Assembly: GCF_008086595.1 (NCBI RefSeq)
Contig: NZ_RXYA01000008.1
Span: 62,001-126,000, forward strand
Direction: 5' to 3'
Length of the DNA: 64,000 nucleotides
DNA from: Acetobacterium paludosum
Lineage (GTDB): Bacteria > Bacillota > Clostridia > Eubacteriales > Eubacteriaceae
Shown: piece after piece, positions 51,878 through 60,554 of the stretch
Position numbering within the stretch: position 1 is the stretch's first letter
Layout: every line of letters begins with the position of its first letter
Made by a program: the position numbers and the translations under genes
Notes under the pieces: generated by a model
What the model was told of the DNA's origin: nothing
The model's input: only the letters and a program-made list of their open reading frames with translations
The model's database searches: none

Positions 51878-54688
51878 ATGTATGAAAAACTGTTTAAAGA
51901 AGGTACTATTGGAAAACTAAAATTGAAAAATCGTCTGGTCATGGCTCCGATGGGGATCGGACTGGCTGAACTGGACGGTTCGCCGACTGAAGATATGATT
52001 GCTTACTATGAGGCCCGAGCCATTGGTGGGGCCGGGTTGATCATTCCTGAAATTACTCGTGTAAACGATGTGCATGGTGCCGGAATGCTGCGTCAGCTTT
52101 CCGTTACCAAAGATCGTCACATTGAACCATTATCGAGATTGGCGGAAGCCGTCCATAAACATGGTACAAAAATCTTCATTCAGCTGCATCATCCCGGCCG
52201 TGAAACGCTGGCTGCTCTGGTCGGAGGACCGGTCGCTGCGCCATCAGCAATTCCCTGCAAATATCTCAATCAGCCGACCCGGGCTCTTGAAAATGCCGAA
52301 ATTAAAGAACTGGTACAACAGTTTATCGCCGGTGCCGTTCGCGTGCAGAAAGCTGGCTGTGACGGTGTTGAACTGCATGCTGCTCATGGTTATCTGATCA
52401 ATCAGTTTTTAAGCCCCTATACCAATAAACGAGATGATGAATACGGTGGCAGTTTTGAAAACCGGCTGCGTTTTATGGCCGAGATTATCGCCGGTATCCG
52501 GAAAGAATGCGGACCGGATTTTCCCATCAGCGTACGTCTTTCCGTTGAAGAGTTTTTAAGTAATGTCGGGGTAACGGAAGATTACATTCATATCCAGGAT
52601 GGCGTCAAAATTTCCATGGCCTTGGAAAAATTGGGGATTGATGTCATCAATGTCAGCTGCGGAATTTATGAAACCGGGTCGGTCTGCGTCGAACCGATTT
52701 CCTTCCCCCAGGGCTGGCGACGGGATCTGATCAAAGCGGTTAAAGATCATGTTTCCATTCCGGTAATCGGTGTTTCGGCCATTCGTGAACCGGCCGTAGG
52801 TGAAGATTTTCTGGAAGACGGCATCGTAGATTTTGTGGCTTTAGGCCGCGCCTGGCTGGCTGATGAAGAATGGGGTCTTAAAGTAAAAGAAGGCCGGGAG
52901 AAAGAATTATGCAAATGTATTTCCTGTCTGCGCTGCTTTGAAAGTTTAAACGAAAATAATGCCGTTGGTCTTCCCCCTGTCTGTTCCGTGAATCCACGCC
53001 TGGCCAGAGAGAAAAAGCTTGGCAACTTAGATCACGATTCTTGCAGTCATAAAGTCGCCGTCATCGGTGGTGGTCCAGCCGGCATGTCAGCCGCCCGCAC
53101 GCTGGCCCTTCGAGGCATCCAGGTTACCTTGTTTGAAAAAGAAAATGAACTTGGAGGTCTAGTCAATCTTGCCAAAATGCCCCCTCATAAAAGTGTGATG
53201 GACTGGATCTCACAATATTATCAGAATGAGTTTGCTCGTCTGAATGTAAAAGTTAACCTACATACCGAAGCAACTGTTTCTATATTAGCGGAAATGAAAC
53301 CGGATGCAGTCATTCTCGCCACCGGCAGTACCCCGATCGTGCCCGAACGAGTACCAGGTGTTCACGGCAAAAATGTCGTAGGAATTGACCATGTCCTTTC
53401 CGGCGCCGCCGGATTGAAAGATAAAAAGGTCGTATTGATCGGCGCCGGGATGAGTGGTATTGAAACCGCCGAGTATTTGTGTGCTGCCGGAAATTCAGTA
53501 ACAATTGTCGAAATGCTGGACAAGGTCGCTCCGGACGGAAATGGCACGAATGTTTTGGATGTCACCGGACGGCTGGCAAAATATGGCGTAACTTACATGC
53601 TATCCCATGCGTTAAAAGAAATCAAACCGGATGGCGTTGTTCTTGAAAAACTGGAAGATCACTCAGCAGTCTCCATCCCGGCTGATGCGGTTGTTTTATC
53701 TCTGGGTTATTGCTCAAATCGTTCTCTTTTAGACGATCTGAAAACAAGATTTGAGCAAGTGATAATTATCGGCGATGCCCTTAAAGTTGGCCGTATTGAA
53801 CCGGCTGTCCGGGCCGGCTTTGAAGCGGGCCGCAGTCTGTTTGTCGAGAAGCCAAAATCCACCAGTTTTCTGACCTCTCAAGAAGAACTGCCAAACTTTG
53901 GGAAGCTTTCGCTGATGGACAATCAGGAAGGCCTGTATCTTTGCTTTCTCACGGATCCTGCTGTCATCGCTCGGCTGTTGCCGCCACCACTTAAACCTTT
54001 CTCCATGCCGGTGGTGACCCTGTCCATCGCACATGTTCATAATCCTTCTTTTGCCGATGATTATTATGAAGCCATTCTGGGCGTATACGCGATGAATGGA
54101 AAAGACCTGGGACTTTATCCTCTCAGCCTGGTGCTGGGCGGACCCGGAGCCGAAATGGCCGTGCAACTTGGCCGTGACAATGGCAGTATTCCCAAAAAAC
54201 TGGGCGCCGAATTTGTGATCCGCCAAACTGGAAATACGATTACTGCCAGTGTCAGCCGCCGCGGTGTTCAGCTAATTGAGGCCAAACTGGAACTCGGCGA
54301 AACTAACAGTCCTCTGACTGGTGCCTTGTATCAATTCCCGGCACCGGGAAAACAGACCTATGGCGGGGGATTCTATTATCATTTTGACCGTGAACCAGAC
54401 CAAGAAGGCGTATCCCATTTTATGAATGGAGCCTTGCTGCAGAATCTCTGTGAGTACAATTACAAATCCTGGAAACCGGGCTTTGCCAGCCTGAAGCTTC
54501 GTTCCAGCATTGACGACCCATGGGGTGAATTGCCGATAAACACAATGGTCGGCGGAGCTTATTCGGTAAACAGTCTCCTTGTTCATAAGCTGAATCTGGT
54601 AAAAAAGATGAACGCGGAAGAAATAGTCCCCTATTTAATGGCTGGCCGCTACGACCGAACCGCATTTATGGAAACCGGACGCAAATAG
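51878..54688 (+). CDS. Fusion of OYE-type iron-sulfur flavoenzyme and acetoacetate decarboxylase-like domain
   Basis: A 936-residue protein with four parts. (1) An Old-Yellow-Enzyme TIM barrel, about 1-345, with HAAHGYLINQFLSPYTNKR and YGGSFENR. (2) A Cys cluster for a 4Fe-4S centre (CKCISCLRC ... CSVNPRLA). (3) FAD and NAD(P) Rossmann folds, about 388-660 (VAVIGGGPAGMSAARTLA; VLIGAGMSGIETAEYL). These three are the layout of 2,4-dienoyl-CoA reductase and BaiCD/BaiH. (4) About 680-930, an acetoacetate-decarboxylase-like domain with GRDNGSIPKKLGAEF, where Lys773 or Lys774 matches the Schiff-base lysine. ATG 51878 follows AAGGAGGAAAAAT; the frame upstream to 51737 crosses the promoter region. 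Confidence 0.88.
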   Translation: MYEKLFKEGTIGKLKLKNRLVMAPMGIGLAELDGSPTEDMIAYYEARAIGGAGLIIPEITRVNDVHGAGMLRQLSVTKDRHIEPLSRLAEAVHKHGTKIFIQLHHPGRETLAALVGGPVAAPSAIPCKYLNQPTRALENAEIKELVQQFIAGAVRVQKAGCDGVELHAAHGYLINQFLSPYTNKRDDEYGGSFENRLRFMAEIIAGIRKECGPDFPISVRLSVEEFLSNVGVTEDYIHIQDGVKISMALEKLGIDVINVSCGIYETGSVCVEPISFPQGWRRDLIKAVKDHVSIPVIGVSAIREPAVGEDFLEDGIVDFVALGRAWLADEEWGLKVKEGREKELCKCISCLRCFESLNENNAVGLPPVCSVNPRLAREKKLGNLDHDSCSHKVAVIGGGPAGMSAARTLALRGIQVTLFEKENELGGLVNLAKMPPHKSVMDWISQYYQNEFARLNVKVNLHTEATVSILAEMKPDAVILATGSTPIVPERVPGVHGKNVVGIDHVLSGAAGLKDKKVVLIGAGMSGIETAEYLCAAGNSVTIVEMLDKVAPDGNGTNVLDVTGRLAKYGVTYMLSHALKEIKPDGVVLEKLEDHSAVSIPADAVVLSLGYCSNRSLLDDLKTRFEQVIIIGDALKVGRIEPAVRAGFEAGRSLFVEKPKSTSFLTSQEELPNFGKLSLMDNQEGLYLCFLTDPAVIARLLPPPLKPFSMPVVTLSIAHVHNPSFADDYYEAILGVYAMNGKDLGLYPLSLVLGGPGAEMAVQLGRDNGSIPKKLGAEFVIRQTGNTITASVSRRGVQLIEAKLELGETNSPLTGALYQFPAPGKQTYGGGFYYHFDREPDQEGVSHFMNGALLQNLCEYNYKSWKPGFASLKLRSSIDDPWGELPINTMVGGAYSVNSLLVHKLNLVKKMNAEEIVPYLMAGRYDRTAFMETGRK

Positions 54689-54756
54689 GACAAAAATACC
54701 ATAGGTTATCAAAATTTCTAAATAATAATTGAAAAAAATATAGGAGGAGATTTATC

Positions 54757-55512
54757 ATGAAACTTGAAAATAAAGTTGCTATTATTACCGGCTCAACCAA
54801 GGGAATCGGAAAAGCGACGGCTATGATTTTTATCGAAGAAGGGGCAAAAGTAGTCGTTGTCGGCACCAATGAAGAAAGAGGCAATGCCACTGTCCATGAA
54901 ATTCTGGATGCCGGGGGTGAAGCTTTCTTTCAGAAAACAAACGTCACCGATGAGACAAGTCTGGATGCTTTAGTAAAGGCAACGATGGATAAATACGGCC
55001 GGATCGATATCCTGGTGAACAATGCCGGAGTCAGCGGAACCACCGCAAATATGAATGATATTACCGGTGATGAGTGGAATACCGTGCTGTCCACCAATTT
55101 AACCGCTCCATTCATGCTTTGTAAAAAAATCATCCCGATTATGGAAAAGCAGGGTGCCGGTGCCATTGTCAACGTCGCTTCGATGGCCTCTACCGGGGCT
55201 GGCAGAGGTGGCCTTGCCTATACCTCTGCCAAACACGGACTTCTGGGGCTGACCCGGCAAATGTCTTTAGACCACGGCCGTAATGGTGTCCGCATTAATG
55301 CCGTCCTTCCGGGACCGATTGCTACCGAGATGATTGCCCGTGTCCTGGCAATACCCCAACATCCGGTTTGCATGAAGATTAAAATGAGCCCGGCTGCCAG
55401 AGCTGGCGAGCCGGAGGAAGTTGGAAAGGCGATTCTCTTCCTGGCAAGTGAAGATGCCTCATTTATTCACGGTGCCAGTCTGGCCGTTGATGGCGGCTAT
55501 ACCATTTTTTAA
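54757..55512 (+). CDS. Short-chain dehydrogenase/reductase
   Basis: A 251-residue classical SDR: TGSTKGIG at 11-18 for the cofactor, NNAG at 88-91, and the catalytic Ser142, Tyr155 and Lys159 (YTSAK). No acidic residue at the end of strand 2 is obvious (VVVVGTNEERG), so NADP(H) use is possible. It lies 68 bases after the fusion enzyme with AGGAGGAGATTTATC and probably acts on the same substrate, a ketone or alcohol, in a PucR-controlled pathway. Confidence 0.88.
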   Translation: MKLENKVAIITGSTKGIGKATAMIFIEEGAKVVVVGTNEERGNATVHEILDAGGEAFFQKTNVTDETSLDALVKATMDKYGRIDILVNNAGVSGTTANMNDITGDEWNTVLSTNLTAPFMLCKKIIPIMEKQGAGAIVNVASMASTGAGRGGLAYTSAKHGLLGLTRQMSLDHGRNGVRINAVLPGPIATEMIARVLAIPQHPVCMKIKMSPAARAGEPEEVGKAILFLASEDASFIHGASLAVDGGYTIF

Positions 55513-55597
55513 ATCAGGCATCTTAAAACATAGGGAAAAAAATGAAGTAACCCTGACTAAAGATCAGTAAAACACACGTCATTTTAAGCATTGATAA

Positions 55598-55637
55598 AAA
55601 ATCCGATTAGAAATTATCTTTCTAGTCGGATCTTTTA
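55598..55637 (+). terminator. SDR operon terminator
   Basis: ATCCGATTAGAAA and TTTCTAGTCGGAT form a 13-pair stem (one wobble) with a 5-base loop, then CTTTTAAT. Confidence 0.85.
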
Positions 55638-55644
55638 ATATCTG

Positions 55645-55801
55645 TTATGGCTGATTTTCTTTCAATATTCCGTTAACTATGATTTTTAGTGCCTCATCCA
55701 TTGCTTATCGGGTATTAAACCGGTTTTCAATTAAAAAATCATAGTCGGTAAACAAATCGCTGAATCAAGCGTGCCGCAGTATCTAATATTTTCTCTTTCA
55801 T
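55645..55801 (-). pseudogene. Remnant of a TetR regulator
   Basis: ATG 55801 begins KEKILDTAARLIQR, a typical TetR start, and breaks after 20 codons. A second frame then gives TDYDFLIENRFNTR, a stop, and AMDEALKIIVNGILKENQP, like a TetR C-terminus, ending at 55645. The middle is deleted. It follows the MFS gene by one base and has a ribosome site GAGGAGAAAAATTAGC, so it was probably that exporter's repressor. Confidence 0.65.
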
Positions 55802-55802
55802 G

Positions 55803-56993
55803 CTAATTTTTCTCCTCTTGAATAACTTCTTGAGAAGAACTGTTTAATGCAATAATCAAAAATCCTGCAATTCCAATTCCGATTGTAACAAACCACGTTA
55901 ACTGTTCCGAAATTCCCCATAGCGCACCCGTTACGACAGCCCCCACAAAATTACCAACGTATTGAAACGAATTAAAAATACCATTGGCGGTACCGCGATA
56001 ACTATCCTTTACTACATTATTTACATTGGTTGCCACGATGGTTCCAATGGAAATATAACCGCACATAAATAAGGTGGTTCCAAACAGTAAAAATAAATAG
56101 GATGACTTTTCAAAATATAAAAAAAGACTCAAGGCCGAAATTAAAAAGGATATCATCAAGACCTGTTTATTAAACCCTTTTTGCGTCCAGCGAACAGCCT
56201 GTTTCATCGCTAGGATGGCAATGAAAATTGCCGGAACAAATACCTTCCACATTCCCGTTTCACTGGTAACCTTGGTCAAGTAAATTGGGACAGCATAAAA
56301 AACAGAAATCATCATGTAATTGTTTATAAAAGCAGACAAATTCATTACTATGAAATTTTTATTTTTTAAAAGAATTTTAATATGCTTACTGTCAGGAATA
56401 CCCTGTTCCTGCTTATCTCCGCTTTTATGATCTTTTATAAAAAGCAGAATATATAATTCGTTGAGAAAAAGTAAAATCGCACAGAACAGGAACATCAAAT
56501 TAACTGACATAATTTTTCGAAGTAATGGCCCTACGGCAAATGCAAGAGCTGCCGCCGCAGAAATAAACGCACCCAATATGCTCATGGCGCGAATTCTCTC
56601 TTTTTCACCTGCCATACCGGCGGCCCACGAATAGCCAACGCCGATTACGGCACCACTTCCCTGTAAAGCTCTTGCGAAAATCAACAAACCAATATTGTTT
56701 GTTAAGTAAGCGAGGACAAGACCTACGACCACTTGAGTGAGTCCAATCAACATCATTCGCTTGTTCCCATACCGGTCGCTGAGCATTCCAAAAGGAATCT
56801 GAAAAATCGCCTGGGTAAGTCCAAAAATTCCTACAGCAAGGCCGGCAAACACGGATGTATATCCGATTAACGACTTGCAATAGGTAGAAATAAACGGCAT
56901 TACAATCGTCATCGACATCTGCCGAAATGCCAGCGCAAGGCTAATCATGATTACTGCTGGGATAACACTTTTAGCTGATTTATTTTCTGTCAA
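55803..56993 (-). CDS. MFS transporter, DHA1-like
   Basis: A 396-residue membrane protein with 12 predicted helices. The motif A sequence is FQIPFGMLSDRYGNKRMMLIG near residue 64, and GSGAVIGVGYSWAAGMAGEKERIRAM near residue 112 resembles the sugar or drug efflux group. The start is TTG, with AAGAGGTTAGTATT before it. Its former regulator is decayed (55645-55801), so it may now be expressed without that control. The GNAT gene lies 4 bases upstream. Confidence 0.82.
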   Translation of the reverse strand: MTENKSAKSVIPAVIMISLALAFRQMSMTIVMPFISTYCKSLIGYTSVFAGLAVGIFGLTQAIFQIPFGMLSDRYGNKRMMLIGLTQVVVGLVLAYLTNNIGLLIFARALQGSGAVIGVGYSWAAGMAGEKERIRAMSILGAFISAAAALAFAVGPLLRKIMSVNLMFLFCAILLFLNELYILLFIKDHKSGDKQEQGIPDSKHIKILLKNKNFIVMNLSAFINNYMMISVFYAVPIYLTKVTSETGMWKVFVPAIFIAILAMKQAVRWTQKGFNKQVLMISFLISALSLFLYFEKSSYLFLLFGTTLFMCGYISIGTIVATNVNNVVKDSYRGTANGIFNSFQYVGNFVGAVVTGALWGISEQLTWFVTIGIGIAGFLIIALNSSSQEVIQEEKN

Positions 56994-56997
56994 AATA

Positions 56998-57531
56998 CTA
57001 ACCTCTTGTTTTTTTTAATAAGCAAGTAATATGCTCTGTTCTAATATCGCCCATTAACGGCCAAGCAATATTCTCATTCGTATGATGGTATACAAATCCA
57101 GATTTTTCCTGTGCTCGCTTTGACTTTGTATTGCCATCAAAATAACCGCACCATAATTTCTTAAGGTGTAAATCCTCAAAACTGTAACGAATTAGTTCAT
57201 TCAATGCTTCTGGTATCAGGCCTTGTCCCCAGAAAGGCACGCCGATCCAGTATCCGATTTCGCCTTCCGTCTCGGGCAGACCAATATTACTGGCATCGCC
57301 AATCATTAAACCAATGCTTCCGACAGCATAACCTTCGCTTTTAAGTACTACTGCATAGGTTTCCGGTTTTGATAATACCCCTTTTATTGTTTCAAGGCTG
57401 TTCTCTACACTGGTATGTACTGGCCAGCCTGCTATCGGTCCAACTTGCGGATTACTTGCATATCTATATAAATCTTCTGCATCCGACTCTTGCCAAGGGC
57501 GCAGTATTAAACGTTCTGTTTTTAATATCAT
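56998..57531 (-). CDS. GNAT family N-acetyltransferase (RimJ/RimL-like)
   Basis: A 177-residue acetyltransferase: TERLILRPWQESDAEDLYRYASNPQVGPIAGWPVH (about 4-38), IGYWIGVPFWGQGLIPEALNELIRY (acetyl-CoA loop near 92-116) and the ending AQEKSGFVYHH. The substrate could be a ribosomal protein terminus, an amino acid or a drug. ATG follows GGAGATCTGCAATT. It probably forms an operon with the MFS gene. Confidence 0.85.
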   Translation of the reverse strand: MILKTERLILRPWQESDAEDLYRYASNPQVGPIAGWPVHTSVENSLETIKGVLSKPETYAVVLKSEGYAVGSIGLMIGDASNIGLPETEGEIGYWIGVPFWGQGLIPEALNELIRYSFEDLHLKKLWCGYFDGNTKSKRAQEKSGFVYHHTNENIAWPLMGDIRTEHITCLLKKTRG

Positions 57532-57627
57532 AATTGCAGATCTCCTTCCAAGCTGATGCGTTATTTCTTTTTCTTTGCAGTTTCCTTTGACTTATGTTCT
57601 TCAAATATACGGAGCAAAGAAAGCCGT

Positions 57628-58464
57628 TCATTTTTCGCCAAGGTTTTTTAAAATTTCATGATAGCGTATTGTTGCCAATGCACTTGGTTCCCCTTTTTTA
57701 CAGAAAGAAAACTTGGCCAACTTCGGAACAACACGCTCAACTACAATCTGTCCATCCGCCATCTTGGACTCTAGCGCTTCAAAGGCTTCCAAAAACCGCT
57801 TATCCGCCTTTGCCCTGTTATAAAAAGATAAAACATAAACATAAACAAAAAGATTATAGTTTCGAAAGGGATATTCGACCTGCATAAACAGTGTGCCCAT
57901 TCCATAGTGGCATGGGCCAATCGGTTTCCGGATTATCCAATGCTCAAGCAAGAAATCCACAGCCCTGTCAAGTGCTGGTTCTTTGTTGAGATAGTCACTA
58001 AAGCGGAATGCGTTCAGGACAGTAAGTGTTGGGAAGGGGTTCGAATACTCAGTTTCTGGACCTCGTCCAAAACTAAACTTATTGCAACGCCAGCCGCCAT
58101 CGGTATATTGTGTATTCAAAAGATATGGGTAGGTTTTTTGCACTCTGGCATCAAAGGCATAACCCATATGGCAAAGCACATTAACCGCATTGGCGGTATG
58201 GCATGGGTAAATTGAACCTTGTGGGTACAGCTTAAAACTTCCGTTTTCCCTCCATGCACTGAATATTATGTTGGCGCATTCTTTAAGTAAAGGCTCGGTG
58301 GGTTCCATACCTAATTCCAACAGATATGATATGCTATCCAGCATGGAGAAAGGTGATCCTTTTATTAGTCGTTTGTCCGGTGTCGTCCAATAGTCGGCGC
58401 CATTATCATACCGATGCGACAATATAGCTTCAATATCTGATATATATTTCTTCTCTATAGCCAT
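57628..58464 (-). CDS. Prenyltransferase/squalene-cyclase-like alpha-toroid protein
   Basis: A 278-residue protein that resembles the alpha/alpha-toroid fold of terpenoid cyclases and prenyltransferase beta subunits: repeated helix pairs with QW-like turns (LLNTQYTDGGWRCNKFSFGRGPETEYSNPFPTLTVLNAFR; DFLLEHWIIRKPIGPCHYGMG). The DxDD motif of squalene-hopene cyclase is not seen. The function is unknown. ATG 58464 follows GAGGTGAAAGGA. Bases 58465-58603 hold no gene. Confidence 0.6.
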   Translation of the reverse strand: MAIEKKYISDIEAILSHRYDNGADYWTTPDKRLIKGSPFSMLDSISYLLELGMEPTEPLLKECANIIFSAWRENGSFKLYPQGSIYPCHTANAVNVLCHMGYAFDARVQKTYPYLLNTQYTDGGWRCNKFSFGRGPETEYSNPFPTLTVLNAFRFSDYLNKEPALDRAVDFLLEHWIIRKPIGPCHYGMGTLFMQVEYPFRNYNLFVYVYVLSFYNRAKADKRFLEAFEALESKMADGQIVVERVVPKLAKFSFCKKGEPSALATIRYHEILKNLGEK

Positions 58465-58603
58465 TCCTTTCACCTCATTATATCTTTATTATTTAGGCCA
58501 TGTTTAATAACAGTATTGATAATATGATGATTTTTAAGGGAAATCATTTTAAGCTTCCTTAATTCACATTTTAAGAAAATTGCGAATCAAACTTAATATA
58601 TTT

Positions 58604-59263
58604 TTATAATCCAATAGGACATGATACCATACATAATCCACATGAATTTTTTCTATTATGTGTTCTTAAATAAAGGCTTCTTTTTTGGTTGCATAATTTA
58701 CAATTAATTAATTCTTCACGTTTTGAGCATATATTCCAAATATAGCCAGTCAAAGCATTATAAGGACAAGTATTAACACATATATTACACTCTGGTGGAC
58801 ATTTACTTTTTGTAATAGGATTTCCTATTGGCAAATCATAATTGATTAGTATTGTAGATAACCTTACTCTTGGTCCATACTTCTCTGTAATTAAAACACC
58901 ATTTTTACCTATCCACCCTAAACCTGCATTAACACCTGCAAATTTAAAAGATAATGGTGCAATGAGTGTTTCTTCACTTGATTGTGCAACAGGCGGTATA
59001 TAATATTGAATTTTATATTTTTTTAATATGGTAGTAATTTCTTCTAATAATAAATTAATATAATCACGTGCCTCACATATTATATTTTCAAATCTATCCT
59101 CTTTATAATCATTTATACCCAATAATTCCTTATGTGGAACAGCAATAACTAATGCACATTTGTAATCTACCTTATATTCACTAAAGTCTATATTAGAAAT
59201 ACCAAATAGAATATCAGAATTTTTCTTAAAAATATCTAAAATATCATTATAAAAATCAATCAT
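58604..59263 (-). CDS. QueG-like double 4Fe-4S cluster protein
   Basis: A 219-residue protein whose C-terminal part has two clusters of Cys typical of bacterial ferredoxin folds: CPPECNICVNTCPYNAL and NCKLCN ... NSCGLCMVSCPIG. The middle (FAGVNAGLGWIGKNGVLITEKYGPRVRLSTILI) resembles epoxyqueuosine reductase QueG, but the protein is much shorter and lacks the B12-binding region I would expect. It is probably a redox protein of unknown substrate. The DNA is strikingly AT-rich compared with its neighbours, which suggests transfer. Confidence 0.75.
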   Translation of the reverse strand: MIDFYNDILDIFKKNSDILFGISNIDFSEYKVDYKCALVIAVPHKELLGINDYKEDRFENIICEARDYINLLLEEITTILKKYKIQYYIPPVAQSSEETLIAPLSFKFAGVNAGLGWIGKNGVLITEKYGPRVRLSTILINYDLPIGNPITKSKCPPECNICVNTCPYNALTGYIWNICSKREELINCKLCNQKRSLYLRTHNRKNSCGLCMVSCPIGL

Positions 59264-59402
59264 ATATTATTCCTTATTACTTATTACTTATAAAATACTT
59301 TTCTTTACTTCGCTATATTTTACTATTGTGACTGTATTTAATTATACAACAGAATAGTGTAATTATTCAAATATTTATCATCGTTATATATAAATTGCAA
59401 AC

Positions 59403-59441
59403 AACAAAAACAAGGCACCAAGATTTTTCTATCTCAGTGCC
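59403..59441 (-). terminator. Terminator of the QueG-like gene region
   Basis: GGCACTGAGAT and ATCTTGGTGCC form an 11-pair stem with wobbles, followed on the minus strand by TTGTTTTTGTT. It lies 160 bases past the QueG-like gene's start and upstream of its promoter region, 39 bases after the Vat-like gene stop, so it most likely ends the Vat-like gene. Confidence 0.75.
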
Positions 59442-59479
59442 CCTGGGTTTTCTTGTTTTGCGTTTAATAAAATAAATCC

Positions 59480-60106
59480 TTACAATTTATCAATATTTCC
59501 GCCCATAATATCATTTATTTTTTCGCACACTTTTTCTTTATCCCAGTTCCACCAACAAATAGATTGTAATTTTTCAATTGTTTTATCATTGAATCGCTTT
59601 TTAATCGGCTTTGCCGGCACCCCACCGACTATTGTATAGGGCTCAACATCTTTTGTTACAACTGCTCTTGTTCCAACAATTGCTCCATTGCCAATATGAA
59701 TGCCGGACATAATAACCGCTTCATACCCAATCCAGACATCATTTCCAATAATGATATCGCCCTTGTTATCCCAAGCCTGTGTTACATCCTTCTGCGCAAG
59801 CTTGTATTCTTCCCAAAAAAGCGGAAACGGATAAGTTGAGAGAGATTTCAAGGTATGGTTGGCACTGGTAAAAATAAACTTAGCGCCGCAAGCAATGGAA
59901 CAGAACTTACCAATAATCAATTTATCATGATTGATTGGATAATGATATAAAACATTATTTTTTTCAAAATCAATCGGATCATTGACAAAGTCATTATACA
60001 TTGTATAATCACCAATCTTAATATTGGGATTGGTGATAGCCGCATTTAAATAAATAGTTTGTGAATCACCAGTCCGTGGATATATTTTTTCTTCCGGAAT
60101 AGACAT
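59480..60106 (-). CDS. Vat-like xenobiotic O-acetyltransferase (hexapeptide repeat)
   Basis: A 208-residue left-handed beta-helix acyltransferase. It matches the streptogramin A acetyltransferase pattern: LYHYPINHDKLIIGKFCSIACGAKFIFTSANHTLKSLSTYPF (about 53-94), GDIIIGNDVWIGYEAVIMSG (about 117-136), VGGVPAKPIKKRF and WWNWDKE. His84 is the likely catalytic base in SANH. Whether it inactivates an antibiotic is not proven. ATG 60106 follows AGGAGGATTTGTA; a second ATG in the same frame at 60172 also has a ribosome site (AGGTGGTGAAAAA) and would add 22 residues. Confidence 0.8.
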   Translation of the reverse strand: MSIPEEKIYPRTGDSQTIYLNAAITNPNIKIGDYTMYNDFVNDPIDFEKNNVLYHYPINHDKLIIGKFCSIACGAKFIFTSANHTLKSLSTYPFPLFWEEYKLAQKDVTQAWDNKGDIIIGNDVWIGYEAVIMSGIHIGNGAIVGTRAVVTKDVEPYTIVGGVPAKPIKKRFNDKTIEKLQSICWWNWDKEKVCEKINDIMGGNIDKL

Positions 60107-60311
60107 TACAAATCCTCCTAATATTTTAATTTTTTTTAAATCTATTCCGGCAATTGCAATGCAACGCTTCATTTTTTCACCACCTAAAATATTCTTTTCT
60201 GTTTTTAATGGTATGATTATATTTATTAATTTGTCGCCATTAAAATCAACCTATGTCATCTATCTTTTCGTTTATACCACAACGTGACATCAATATTACC
60301 GTCTCTATGAC

Positions 60312-60340
60312 TATGACGAGGGGACGTTTCATTTGTCATG
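60312..60340. repeat. REP-like repeat A (TGACGAGGGGACGTTTC type)
   Basis: TATGACGAGGGGACGTTTCA followed by TTTGTCATG. TGACGA and TTTGTCA can partly pair. It abuts the 3' end of the deleted transposase gene in the same relation as repeat D to the intact transposase. Confidence 0.75.
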
Positions 60341-60341
60341 T

Positions 60342-60554
60342 TCATCGTTTTAATGCCTGTTCTACCATCATCTTACCCAGCCCTAGCACCCGGCTCAATT
60401 GGCGGATACTGCCGCCGGTTTCTCTGGCTTTATTCAGCTTTTCCATAAAAAATGAGCGATCCGCATCATCCAGAAAAATATTACGCCCATCAAGCCCTTT
60501 CAGTATCACATGGTATATGCCGGTTGCGCTTTTTACCCGGGCTTGTCTTGCCAT
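60342..60554 (-). pseudogene. Internally deleted REP-associated (Y1) transposase derivative
   Basis: Only 70 codons: an N-terminal piece typical of Y1 transposases (MARQARVKSATGIYHVILKG ... NIFLDDADRSFFMEKLNKA) joined in frame to a C-terminal piece (ETGGSIRQLSRVLGLGKM) that is almost identical to the end of the transposase at 63473. The catalytic core is missing. It starts 21 bases inside the 3' end of the GrpB gene. It resembles a non-autonomous, MITE-like element. Confidence 0.8.
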
